Assembly: GCF_900100395.1 (NCBI RefSeq)
Contig: NZ_FNFB01000008.1
Coordinates: 188,071-252,070, forward strand
Direction: 5' to 3'
From: Nonomuraea maritima
GTDB taxonomy: Bacteria; Actinomycetota; Actinomycetes; Streptosporangiales; Streptosporangiaceae
DNA: 64,000 bases
Shown here piece after piece: positions 26,972 through 34,618 of the stretch; position 1 is the first letter of the stretch, and every line of letters starts with the position of its first letter. Both the position numbers and the translations under genes were made by a program. The notes under the pieces are model-generated. The model did not search any database and was not told the DNA's origin. It worked only from the letters and a program-made list of their open reading frames with translations.

Positions 26972-27907
26972 ATGCGCCGCGCTTTGGCCGTACTGGCTGC
27001 CGTGCCTTTGATGTTTTTCGCCGCCGCGTGCGGGTCCGACGCCGGCACTGGCGCTGCCCCCGCCTCCGGGTCCGGGGCCGCAGCGTTCAAGGTCACCGGG
27101 GACGTGGGCGCCAAGCCGACGGTGACCTTCCCCGCGGGTACGCCCGCGACCACGTCCTCGTACCAGGTCGTCCAGCCCGGTGCGGGTGAGGACGTCAAGT
27201 CGGGTGACCGGGTGATCGTCAACCTGACCGTGTGGAACTGGGACGGCAAGGGCAACGCCGTGCAGGGTTCCTCCTACGACACCAAGGCGCCGGAGACGAT
27301 CCCGGTCGACGAGCAGCTGCCCAAGGTGCTGCAGGAGGGCTTCACCAAGGTGAAGCACGGCGGCCGGCTGCTGGCCGTGCTGGCCAACGACGTCGAGGCC
27401 GACCCGCAGGCCCAGGCCGCCGCCGAGCCGACGAAGGTGTTCGTGTTCGACGTGGTCGGTACGCAGCCGCCGGTGCTGAAGGTCGCCTCCGGCAAGGAGA
27501 CGAAGGAGAGCATCAAGGGCGTGAAGGTGGTCAACCCGGGCGGCGAGAAGGCGCCCACGCTGACCACGAAGACCGACCTGAAGCCGTCCAAGGAGCTCGT
27601 CGTCAAGACGATCATCGAGGGCACCGGCGCGAAGGTGAAGGCGAACCAGACGCTCACGGTGCACTACACCGGCAAGATCTGGGGCACCGACAAGCAGTTC
27701 GACTCCAGCTGGGAGCGCGGGCAGCCGGCGGAGTTCCCGCTCGGCCAGGTGATCCAGGGCTGGCAGAAGGGCCTGGTCGGGGTTCCGGTCGGCAGCCGTG
27801 TCGTGATGAGCATCCCGCCGGACCTCGGTTACGGGGCTCAGGAGCAGCAGGGCATCCCCGCCAACAGCACGCTCGTGTTCGTGGTGGACGTCCTGGGCGC
27901 CTACTGA
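26972..27907 (+). CDS. FKBP-type peptidyl-prolyl isomerase lipoprotein
   Basis: Cell-surface prolyl isomerase or chaperone, 311 residues. The signal peptide ends in a lipobox FFAAAC with the lipidated Cys near residue 20. Residues about 45-165 form a degenerate FKBP-like domain, and about 205-311 an intact FKBP domain: LTVHYTGKIW, FDSSWERGQPAEFPLG, VIQGWQKGLVGVPVGSR, and GYGAQ with the C-terminal LVFVVDVLGAY. GAGGGAAA precedes ATG 26972. It is followed by a paralogue, and a pair of FKBP genes downstream of pafA is usual in actinomycetes. A hairpin separates the two. Confidence 0.94.
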   Translation: MRRALAVLAAVPLMFFAAACGSDAGTGAAPASGSGAAAFKVTGDVGAKPTVTFPAGTPATTSSYQVVQPGAGEDVKSGDRVIVNLTVWNWDGKGNAVQGSSYDTKAPETIPVDEQLPKVLQEGFTKVKHGGRLLAVLANDVEADPQAQAAAEPTKVFVFDVVGTQPPVLKVASGKETKESIKGVKVVNPGGEKAPTLTTKTDLKPSKELVVKTIIEGTGAKVKANQTLTVHYTGKIWGTDKQFDSSWERGQPAEFPLGQVIQGWQKGLVGVPVGSRVVMSIPPDLGYGAQEQQGIPANSTLVFVVDVLGAY

Positions 27908-27935
27908 CGGCGTATGTGACGATTCGGTAGCATCG

Positions 27936-27969
27936 CGAGGCCCGGCGGCATCTGCCTGCCGGGCCTTTC
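27936..27969 (+). terminator. hairpin between the two FKBP genes
   Basis: GGCCCGGC (27939-27946) pairs with GCCGGGCC (27958-27965), with an inner GGCA/TGCC pairing and TTT after the stem. A TAGCAT at 27928-27933 lies just ahead. It may attenuate transcription into the second gene. Confidence 0.6.
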
Positions 27970-27984
27970 GCATGGGGAGGGCCG

Positions 27985-28875
27985 ATGCGCCGCCGGATCA
28001 CCGTGCCGCTGCTGGTGGCGCTGCTGGTGGCGCTGCTGCTCCCGTCGGGTTGTTCGCGGGAGCCGTCGGTGGTGGGGGCTTTCGGTGCGCGGCCCACGGT
28101 CGTCCTGCCCGACCGGCCGCCGGCCGGGTCGCAGGTGGCCGAGCTCGTCGCGGGGACGGGGGAGCCGGTCGGCGCGGACGACGTGGCGGTCGTGCAGTAC
28201 ACCGCCTACGGGCGCGGCGAGCGGCCGGCGGGCTCGACCTTCACGCGGGGGACCCCGTCGGCCCTGGCGGTCAGGGAGTTGCCGGTGGCGCTGGGGAGGG
28301 CGCTCGTGGGCCACCGGGTCGGCAGCCGGGTCACCGCCGTCGTGCCGACGGACGGCCGGCGGGAGGGCGGGTCCGGCGACGCGGACGGCAGGGGGAACGC
28401 CGCGGCGCCGGGGTTCTACGTCGTGGACATCCTCGGCGTGCACCGGCGGGGCGCGTCCGTCGGGTCGCAGGGCGGGCGGCTGGCGGGGGTGCGGGTGGGC
28501 GGCGGGCCCGATCCGGAGGTGTCGGTCCCGGCCGGTGCGCCGCCCGGGCGGTTCGCCGCCAAGGTGGTGACGCGCGGGCGCGGGCGTGCGACGCGGGCGG
28601 GGCAGCTGGTCGTCGTCCAGTATGCGGGGCTGGTCTGGGGGCGGCGGCGGGTCTTCGACTCGACCTGGCAGGACGGTGTGCCGAGGGCGTTCAAGCTCGG
28701 TGACGGCACCATGATCGGGGCGTGGGAGGCGGCGCTGGCCGGGGTTCCGGTCGGCAGCCGCGTGGCGATGGTCGTGCCGCCTTCGCACGGGTACGGTTCG
28801 ACGGGCTTCCCGGCGTACGGGATCAGGCCGTCGGACACTCTCGTGTACGTGGTGGACGTGCTGGCGGCCTACTGA
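27985..28875 (+). CDS. second FKBP-type peptidyl-prolyl isomerase lipoprotein
   Basis: Paralogue of the previous gene, 296 residues. A strongly hydrophobic signal (LLVALLVALLLPSGC) ends in a lipobox with Cys near residue 21. Two FKBP-like domains follow; the C-terminal one has LVVVQYAGLVWGRRRVFDST, GAWEAALAGVPVGSR and HGYGSTGFPAYGI. The first aromatic positions of the active site are less conserved than in the upstream protein (VQYAG for VHYTG), so catalysis may be weaker. GGGAGGGCCG precedes ATG 27985. The export route and role, probably folding of secreted proteins, are inferred. Confidence 0.9.
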   Translation: MRRRITVPLLVALLVALLLPSGCSREPSVVGAFGARPTVVLPDRPPAGSQVAELVAGTGEPVGADDVAVVQYTAYGRGERPAGSTFTRGTPSALAVRELPVALGRALVGHRVGSRVTAVVPTDGRREGGSGDADGRGNAAAPGFYVVDILGVHRRGASVGSQGGRLAGVRVGGGPDPEVSVPAGAPPGRFAAKVVTRGRGRATRAGQLVVVQYAGLVWGRRRVFDSTWQDGVPRAFKLGDGTMIGAWEAALAGVPVGSRVAMVVPPSHGYGSTGFPAYGIRPSDTLVYVVDVLAAY

Positions 28876-28903
28876 CCCTGCCCGGGGCTCGTAGACTCCG
28901 GCT

Positions 28904-29572
28904 GTGAGTGGTGACCCGGTGGGCGATCTCGAGGCGCTGGCCCTTTTGCACGATCCCGTACGTCGCAGCCTGTACGACGTGGTGGCCTCGCGGGGCGGCG
29001 ACGTGGGGCGCGGTGAGGCCGCCGACGCCGCAGGGGTGTCGCGTACGCTCGCGGGTCACCATCTGGACAGGCTGGTCGAGGCGGGGCTGCTGGAGAGCGG
29101 CTTTCGCGCGCCGGAGCGGAAGGGCCCGGGCAGCGGCCGTCCGGCGAAGGTGTACCGCAGGGCCGGGGGTGAGCGGTCGGTGAGCCTGCCGCCGCGCGAC
29201 TACGTCACGCTGGCGTCGGTGCTCGCGGCGGTGGTGGACGAGCTGGGCGCCGAGGAGGCGGCGGAGCGGGCGGCGCGTGCGGAGGGGGCGCGGATCGGCG
29301 GGCGGCACCGGGGCGAGCCGGTGGAGCGGGTGCTGGCCGGGCGCGGTTACGAGCCGTTCGCGGAGGGCGGGCGGGTGCGGCTGCGCAACTGCCCGTTCCA
29401 CGTGGCGGCCGAGGAGCGGCCGTTGCTGGTGTGCTCGATGAACCTGGCGCTGTGTCAGGGGCTGTTGGAGGGGCTGGGTGAGGAGCCGGGACGGGCGCGG
29501 CTCGATCCGCGGCCGGGGGAGTGCTGCGTCGTCGTCGAGGGGGCACCGGTTTCTAAAACAAATGAAGATTGA
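28904..29572 (+). CDS. winged-helix regulator with C-terminal Cys cluster (SufR-like)
   Basis: Cytoplasmic repressor candidate, 222 residues. Residues 8-75 form an ArsR/MarR-type winged helix (HDPVRRSLYDVVASRGG...GVSRTLAGHHLDRLVEAGLL). The C-terminal half carries NCPFH with Cys163, then Cys177, Cys184 and Cys207-Cys208, a spacing that resembles the iron-sulfur-binding part of SufR-type sensors. A redox or Fe-S signal is therefore plausible but not shown. TAGACT (28892-28897) is six bases before the GTG, so it is probably leaderless. Targets are unknown; the next gene (DUF3291) lies 31 bases downstream. Confidence 0.82.
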   Translation: MSGDPVGDLEALALLHDPVRRSLYDVVASRGGDVGRGEAADAAGVSRTLAGHHLDRLVEAGLLESGFRAPERKGPGSGRPAKVYRRAGGERSVSLPPRDYVTLASVLAAVVDELGAEEAAERAARAEGARIGGRHRGEPVERVLAGRGYEPFAEGGRVRLRNCPFHVAAEERPLLVCSMNLALCQGLLEGLGEEPGRARLDPRPGECCVVVEGAPVSKTNED

Positions 29573-29603
29573 CATAGAAGGGGCGGGGTGATGTGCTGGC
29601 GTC

Positions 29604-30083
29604 ATGCATCTCGCCCAGCTCAACGTCGCGCACATGCGCGCGCCCGTCGACAGCCCTGAGCTCGCCGAGTTCGTCGCCCTGCTCGAACCCGTCAACGCCC
29701 TCGCCGACAGCACGCCAGGGTTCGTGTGGCGGCTGAAGGAGAGCGAGTCCGACCCCACCGCGACCGTCGTGCACGACTACGGCGACCACCTGCTGATCAA
29801 CTTCTCGGTGTGGGAGTCGCGCGAGGCCCTGTGGAACTTCGTCTACCGCAGCCCGCACCTCGACGCGCTGCGGCGGCGCAGGGAGTGGTTCCTGCGCGTC
29901 GCCGAGCCGTACATGGTGATGTGGTGGACCCCGGAAGGGGAGATTCCGTCGCTGGCCGAGGGCATGCGGCGGCTGGAACGCCTCCGGGCCGGAGGTCCGG
30001 GCCCCGAGGCGTTCACGTTCCAGGACTTCTACGACGCCAGCGAGGCCGCCCACCTGCCGGCCGCCGCGGAGGCCAGGAAGTAG
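29604..30083 (+). CDS. DUF3291 domain protein
   Basis: A 159-residue protein of the DUF3291 family, a dimeric alpha/beta-barrel fold related to antibiotic-biosynthesis monooxygenases; its function is not established. Seen: HLAQLNVAHMRAP at the start, NALADSTPGFVWRLKE, FSVWESREALWNFVYRSPHL and the MVMWWTPEGEIPSLAEGMRRLERL motif. TTGACA (29569-29574), a 17-base spacer and TGTGCT (29592-29597) end six bases before the ATG, so its own leaderless promoter is likely. Its 3' end overlaps the convergent DUF3866 gene by 55 bases. Confidence 0.88.
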   Translation: MHLAQLNVAHMRAPVDSPELAEFVALLEPVNALADSTPGFVWRLKESESDPTATVVHDYGDHLLINFSVWESREALWNFVYRSPHLDALRRRREWFLRVAEPYMVMWWTPEGEIPSLAEGMRRLERLRAGGPGPEAFTFQDFYDASEAAHLPAAAEARK

Positions 30084-31096
30084 GACAGGTCCTCCTCCAG
30101 GCCCCGGCCCATCGTCGACAGCCGCACGGGGGAGGCGCGCAGCGCCTCGTGCAGGCCGTCCACCGCCACCGGAACCAGCCGGTGCCGTACGGACAGTGCC
30201 TCGGCCTGCCGCCTGACCAGGTCGCCGAACTCGCCAGGCAGGTCGGGCACCGGCACGTCGGCGGGGGACAGCGCGACCCGGCCGTAGGCGGTGAGCGAGT
30301 GGTGCGAGACGCCGTGGTGGCGTTCGCGCTTGTCGCCCTCGCTGACCCGCAGGGCCGCGACCGGGCGGCCCTCCAGCGCGGCCACGGCGTTCACCGCCTC
30401 GCCCGCCGACACCCCGGAGAAGCCCCACCGGGTGCCCGTGCCGAGGTTGCCCGGCCCCTGCGCGACCACCGCCACCTCGGCCCCGAGCACGTGCCGGGCC
30501 GCCAGCAGCCCCGTGTGGACGGTCACCGCCTCCACATCGCCGCCGAACGCCTGCCCCACGGTCACGACTCCCGCCAGCCAGCCGATCTCGCGCAGCCGGG
30601 CCGCCGCCATCGAGAACCAGGCGGGCAGCGCCCCGCCGTCCTGCATGACGTACGCGACCCGCAGGCCGGGGCGGGCGTCGTACAGGCCGCACAGGATCGG
30701 CGGCAGGGCGGAGTGCAGGTCGGCGACGATCACCGGCAGGCCGTCGACCGAGTCGGCCTCGCGCAGGACGTCGTGGTGCGGGGAGCCCTGCTCGTCGGCG
30801 CCCAGCACCGTGGCCTGCAGCGGCGTGTACCGGGCCTTCACCAGGTGCCCCGGCCCTTGGGGATCTTCCGGCAAACGGTTAGGTACGGCCACCACCATGG
30901 CGTAACCTCCCGTACCGAGACCCATCGCGAGTGCGGTCGTGTTGAGCAGCACCTCGTCACCGGGTTCCGGGCGGCCCACCAACGGCGGATACGCCAGCGC
31001 CCGGCACTCCCCCTCGGGGACGGAGACGTCCAGCTCCACCGCTCCCGGCCACTCGCGCCGGATCCGTACGACCTCGCCCTTGCGCCATCTGATCAC
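30029..31096 (-). CDS. DUF3866 family protein
   Basis: Uncharacterised 355-residue protein of the DUF3866 family, commonly next to pafB in actinobacteria. An N-terminal beta-rich part (MIRWRKGEVVRIRREWPGAV, LAYPPLVGRPEPGDEVLLNTTAL) is followed by an alpha/beta domain with VIVADLHSALPPI, GLRVAYVMQDGGALP and the Gly-rich VVAQGPGNLGTGTRWGFSGVSAGEAVNA. I see no membrane segment. GTG 31096 is preceded by TACCCT and six bases on the minus strand, so it is probably leaderless. It is divergent from pafB with 38 bases between starts. A role linked to the DNA-damage regulators is only suggested by position. Confidence 0.85.
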   Translation of the reverse strand: MIRWRKGEVVRIRREWPGAVELDVSVPEGECRALAYPPLVGRPEPGDEVLLNTTALAMGLGTGGYAMVVAVPNRLPEDPQGPGHLVKARYTPLQATVLGADEQGSPHHDVLREADSVDGLPVIVADLHSALPPILCGLYDARPGLRVAYVMQDGGALPAWFSMAAARLREIGWLAGVVTVGQAFGGDVEAVTVHTGLLAARHVLGAEVAVVAQGPGNLGTGTRWGFSGVSAGEAVNAVAALEGRPVAALRVSEGDKRERHHGVSHHSLTAYGRVALSPADVPVPDLPGEFGDLVRRQAEALSVRHRLVPVAVDGLHEALRASPVRLSTMGRGLEEDLSYFLASAAAGRWAASLAS

Positions 31097-31134
31097 GGGG
31101 GCAGGGTAGCGTCGATGAAGGAGGAGTGAGGCAG

Positions 31135-32085
31135 ATGTCGCGCCGTAAGACGGAACGGCTGCTCAATCTGGTGATCTGCCTGCTCGCCACCCGGCGTCCG
31201 CTGTCGGCCGAGCAGATCCGCCAGGCGGTGCCCGGTTACGACCGCGACGGCGACGAGGCGTTCCAGCGCATGTTCGAACGCGACAAGAACGAGCTGCGTG
31301 AGATCGGCATCCCCATCGACGTCGTGCGCGACCCGTGGGAGGAGGAGCCGGGCTACCGCATCGAGCGTGAGTCGTACGAGCTGCCCGAGATCACCCTCGA
31401 GCCCGACGAGGCCGCCGTGCTGGGCCTGGCAGCCCAGGTGTGGCAGCGGGCCAGCCTGGCGGAGGCCGCCTCGGGGGCGCTGCTCAAGCTGCGCGCCGGC
31501 GGGGTGTCCACCGACCAGCCCGTGGGCACCGGGGCGCTGGAGCTGCGCGTCGACACCCGCGACCCCGCCTTCCCCGCCCTGTGGGACGCCGTGCGTGACC
31601 GCCGCGTGGTGCGCTTCGGCTACCGCGGCGCCGGGAGCGAGAGCGTCCGCACCCGTACGGTCGAGCCGTGGGGGGTGGTCAGCCGGCGCGGACGCTGGTA
31701 CCTCGCCGGGTTCGACCGTGATCGCGACGCCCCTCGCGTCTTCCGGCTGAGCCGCATCACCGGGCAGGTCACCGCGGTCGGCAAGGCGGGCGTGGTCGAG
31801 GTGCCCGAGGGCGTCGACCTGCGAGCCATGGTGGGCTTCCCCGACGAGCCGGTCGAGGAGCGGGTGGCCGTCGTCCGCGTCCGGCAGGGGGCGTGCGAGG
31901 GGCTGCGCGGCCTGGCCGGCGCGGTACGGGCCGGGTCCGACGGGTGGGACGAGGCCGAGCTGGCCTTCACCGACCCCGAGCGGCTGGCCGGCTGGATGGC
32001 CAGCCTCGGCGCCGACGTCGAGGTGGTCGCGCCGCCGGACGCCCGCGAGGCCGTCATCCGCCGTCTGAAGGGGGCCGTGGCATGA
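31135..32085 (+). CDS. pafB: WYL-domain transcriptional activator PafB
   Basis: PafB and PafC form the heteromeric activator of the LexA/RecA-independent DNA-damage response in mycobacteria. The 316-residue protein has an N-terminal winged helix (RKTERLLNLVICLLATRRPLSAEQI) and a WYL domain with VRFGYRGAG, VEPWGVVSRRGRWYLAGFDRDR and VFRLSRI; the WYL motif itself is intact. A C-terminal WCX-type extension follows. I chose ATG 31135, ten bases after GGAGGAG; the GTG at 31126 is too close to that site. Its stop overlaps the ATG of a 23-codon ORF that links it to pafC. Confidence 0.95.
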   Translation: MSRRKTERLLNLVICLLATRRPLSAEQIRQAVPGYDRDGDEAFQRMFERDKNELREIGIPIDVVRDPWEEEPGYRIERESYELPEITLEPDEAAVLGLAAQVWQRASLAEAASGALLKLRAGGVSTDQPVGTGALELRVDTRDPAFPALWDAVRDRRVVRFGYRGAGSESVRTRTVEPWGVVSRRGRWYLAGFDRDRDAPRVFRLSRITGQVTAVGKAGVVEVPEGVDLRAMVGFPDEPVEERVAVVRVRQGACEGLRGLAGAVRAGSDGWDEAELAFTDPERLAGWMASLGADVEVVAPPDAREAVIRRLKGAVA

Positions 32086-32153
32086 CGTTGCGTACGACAG
32101 GCACACGCGGCGCCCGGGCGGGCGCCGCGTCCACGACCGGGAGGTCAGCATGA
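32082..32153 (+). CDS. 23-codon ORF bridging pafB and pafC
   Basis: ATG 32082 overlaps the pafB stop and TGA 32151-32153 overlaps the pafC start, so the small frame exactly links the two genes by ATGA junctions. The product (MTLRTTGTRGARAGAASTTG...) is short, basic and Thr/Ala/Gly-rich. A hairpin-prone GGCGCCCGGGCGGGCGCC lies inside. Its value may be translational coupling rather than the peptide itself, and chance is possible. Ribosomes could also start directly at pafC through GGAGG at 32139-32143. Confidence 0.35.
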   Translation: MTLRTTGTRGARAGAASTTGRSA

Positions 32154-33130
32154 GCGCGTCCGCCGACCGGCTGCCGAGGCTGCTGGCGTTGGTGCCGTAC
32201 CTGATGTCCCATCCTGGGGCGCAGGTCGGCGAGGTGGCCGCGGTGTTCGGGCTGAGCGAGAAACAGCTCATCGACGACCTGCAGCTCGTGTGGATGTGCG
32301 GGCTGCCCGGCCACACCCCGGGCGACCTCATCGACGTGTCGTGGGACGGCGGCGAGATCCTCATCGACAACGCCGACACCATCGCCCGGCCGCTGCGCCT
32401 CGGCGTCGACGAGGCAAGCGCCCTGCTGGTGGCGTTGCGCACCCTGGCCGCGACCCCCGAGCTCGCCCAGCCCGTCAGCGGCGGGGCGTCCGGCGACGCG
32501 CTGGCCCGGGTGACCGCCAAGCTCGAGCGGGCCGCGGGCGAGGGCGCCGCGACCGTCAGCAGCCAGGTCGCCGTCGACGTGGACGCCGCCCCCGACGCGC
32601 TGCCGCGGGTGCGTGAGGCGCTCACCGGCCGCCGCCGGCTGTCGCTGCGCTACTACGTGCCGGGCCGCGACGAGGTGACGCCGCGCGAGGTCGACCCCAT
32701 GCGCCTCGTGATCGTCGACGGCCGCACCTATCTCGAGGGGTGGTGCTACCGGGCCGAGGCGATGCGGCTGTTCCGGCTCGACCGGATGCTCGGCGTCGAC
32801 GTGCTCGACGTGCCCGCCGACCCGCCGGAGGGGGCCGAGCCGATCGACGTCGCCCAGGGCGTCTTCCGGCCCTCGCCGACCGACGAGCTGGTGGAGCTCG
32901 AGCTGACCGCCGCCGGGCGGTGGGTGGCCGAGCACTACCCGTGCGAGGAGGTCGCCGAGCTGGGCGAGGGCAGGCTGCGGGTGACGCTGCGGGCCCGCGA
33001 CGAGGACTGGATCCTCCGGCTGGCGCTGCGGCTGGGCGACACCGGCCGGGTCGTCTCGCCGCCCGCGATGGCCGAGGCCGTACGCCGTGAGGCCGAGCGG
33101 GCGCTCGCGCTGTACGCTCACCAGTCATGA
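32150..33130 (+). CDS. pafC: WYL-domain transcriptional activator PafC
   Basis: Partner of PafB in the DNA-damage activator, 326 residues. The N-terminal winged helix is LPRLLALVPYLMSHPGAQVGEVAAVFGLS. The WYL domain has LSLRYYVPGRDEVTPREVDPMRL and RTYLEGWCYRAEAMRLFRLDRML; the WYL triplet is replaced by TYL, as is usual in PafC. The C-terminal WCX domain contains WILRLALRLGDTGRVVSP. GGAGG precedes ATG 32150. Its stop overlaps the ATG of a small membrane protein gene (ATGA). Confidence 0.94.
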   Translation: MSASADRLPRLLALVPYLMSHPGAQVGEVAAVFGLSEKQLIDDLQLVWMCGLPGHTPGDLIDVSWDGGEILIDNADTIARPLRLGVDEASALLVALRTLAATPELAQPVSGGASGDALARVTAKLERAAGEGAATVSSQVAVDVDAAPDALPRVREALTGRRRLSLRYYVPGRDEVTPREVDPMRLVIVDGRTYLEGWCYRAEAMRLFRLDRMLGVDVLDVPADPPEGAEPIDVAQGVFRPSPTDELVELELTAAGRWVAEHYPCEEVAELGEGRLRVTLRARDEDWILRLALRLGDTGRVVSPPAMAEAVRREAERALALYAHQS

Positions 33131-33279
33131 CGTTGTTGTTCGTGTCCCTGGGGCTGGCCGTGGCGGGGCTCGTCGCGCTGGCCGTCGCCGGTACGCGGCT
33201 CGTCCGCGCAGCACGTACCCTTAACAGGGAACTCGCTCATGTTCACGAGCAATTCAGGGACAAAGAGGGCCTCAAGTGA
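33127..33279 (+). CDS. small single-span membrane protein between pafC and tatA
   Basis: A 50-residue protein: residues 1-24 are a hydrophobic membrane segment (MTLLFVSLGLAVAGLVALAV...), followed by a basic, amphipathic tail (RLVRAARTLNRELAHVHEQF) and the end DKEGLK. Its ATG overlaps the pafC stop (ATGA), it has good codon use, and it lies 70 bases before tatA, so it is probably a real gene of the paf-tat operon. The layout, one short membrane segment then an amphipathic helix, superficially resembles TatA/TatB, but it lacks their hinge. A shallow membrane anchor or a Tat accessory is possible. Confidence 0.72.
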   Translation: MTLLFVSLGLAVAGLVALAVAGTRLVRAARTLNRELAHVHEQFRDKEGLK

Positions 33280-33349
33280 TGAGGTCGGCCCGATGGCAGC
33301 GTACGATCTGCCTGAAGGACAGCAATTCGCTCACCATGAAGGACGTCAC

Positions 33350-33658
33350 ATGAACCTGGGAGCTCCGGAGATCATTCTGATCCTGGTGGCATTGGTGCTG
33401 CTCTTCGGCGCCAAGAAGCTGCCGGACCTCGCCCGTGGCGTCGGACGGTCACTGCGCATCTTCAAGGCGGAGACCAGCAAGATGGCCGCAGACGACGACG
33501 AGAGGCCCACCGTCGTGCAGGCTCAGGCCCAGCCGCAGCCCGCGCAGCCGCAGGAGATCCCCGCCGCGCCGGAGGTCTCGGTCGAGGAGCAGGCGCGACT
33601 GCTGGAGGAGCAGGCCGCCCGGTTGCGCGCGAGTGCCAAGGCCGACAAGCGTTCCTGA
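33350..33658 (+). CDS. tatA: Sec-independent translocase subunit TatA
   Basis: Pore-forming component of the twin-arginine pathway for folded proteins. The 102-residue protein has the single membrane segment PEIILILVALVLLFGAKKLP with the hinge Gly and the amphipathic helix LARGVGRSLRIFKAETSKM. An acidic, Gln/Pro-rich, disordered tail ends in a charged EEQARLLEEQAARLR helix. GAAGGA lies eight bases before ATG 33350; the frame is open upstream but that part is not TatA-like. tatC follows after 28 bases. Confidence 0.96.
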   Translation: MNLGAPEIILILVALVLLFGAKKLPDLARGVGRSLRIFKAETSKMAADDDERPTVVQAQAQPQPAQPQEIPAAPEVSVEEQARLLEEQAARLRASAKADKRS

Positions 33659-33686
33659 CCCGACTCCCTGACCCCCTGGACTGCTG

Positions 33687-34574
33687 ATGGCGCTGCTGAA
33701 GAAGTCGGGCCCAAAGCGGGAGCCGGACCCGGAAGGCCGCATGCCGCTCATGGAGCACCTGCGCGAGCTGCGCAACCGGTTGCTCATCGCGCTCGCGGCC
33801 GTGGCCGTTGGCCTGATCATCGGGTGGATCCTGTCCACCCCGGTGTGGGAGCTGCTCAAGGAGCCCTACTGTTCGACGGCCCAGTCGCATCAGCTCAACG
33901 GCAGGTGCAGCCTCACCTACAACGGCATCTTCTCGTCGTTCTTCATCACGCTGAAAGTGTCGCTGATGGTCGGCCTGGTGGCGTCGTCGCCGGTCTGGCT
34001 CTACCAGCTCTGGGCGTTCGTCACGCCCGCCCTCTATCGCACCGAGAAGCGTTACACGCTGACCTTCCTCGCGCTCGCCATCCCGCTGTTCGCGCTCGGC
34101 GCCGGGCTCGCCTACTTCATCATGGACACGAGCTTGGCGTTCCTGCTGAGCTTCTCGCTGGACGACACGGTCGCGACCATCTCGATCGACGACTATCTCA
34201 ACTACGTCCTGATCATGATGTTGATCTTCGGGGTGTCGTTCGAGCTGCCGCTGCTGATGGTCTTCCTCAACATCATCGGGGTGCTGTCGCGCGCCACGGT
34301 CGCCAAGCACCGGCGGCTGGTCATCTTCCTGATGTTCGTGTTCGGCGCCGTGATCACGCCCGGCGGCGACCCGTTCACGATGATGGCGCTGGCGGCGCCG
34401 ATGATCCTGTTGTTCATGGCGGCCGAGTTCGTCATGTACCTGCGCGAGAGGAACCGTCCGCAGGGCGAGTTCGGTGACCTGGCCGACGACGAGGCCTCGC
34501 CGCTGGCCGACGACACCACGCCGGTCGACGATCTGGCCCCGCCGGCCGACGAGCCCGAGGCCGACAGGCGCTGA
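33687..34574 (+). CDS. tatC: Sec-independent translocase subunit TatC
   Basis: Receptor of the twin-arginine pathway that recognises the RR signal peptide. The 295-residue protein has six membrane segments and the diagnostic N-terminal MPLMEHLRELRNRLLIAL (cytoplasmic Glu site). Further conserved sites are VTPALYRTEKRY and FELPLLMVFLNIIGV. The C-terminal 45 residues are an acidic, disordered tail (ADDEASPLADDTTPVDD). A third component TatB is not in the window. The Tat genes follow pafC as in mycobacteria (Rv2094c-Rv2093c). Confidence 0.96.
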   Translation: MALLKKSGPKREPDPEGRMPLMEHLRELRNRLLIALAAVAVGLIIGWILSTPVWELLKEPYCSTAQSHQLNGRCSLTYNGIFSSFFITLKVSLMVGLVASSPVWLYQLWAFVTPALYRTEKRYTLTFLALAIPLFALGAGLAYFIMDTSLAFLLSFSLDDTVATISIDDYLNYVLIMMLIFGVSFELPLLMVFLNIIGVLSRATVAKHRRLVIFLMFVFGAVITPGGDPFTMMALAAPMILLFMAAEFVMYLRERNRPQGEFGDLADDEASPLADDTTPVDDLAPPADEPEADRR

Positions 34575-34618
34575 CAGGGGGCATTCCCGAACCGGCCGAT
34601 AGGCGATAGGTTCCGGGC

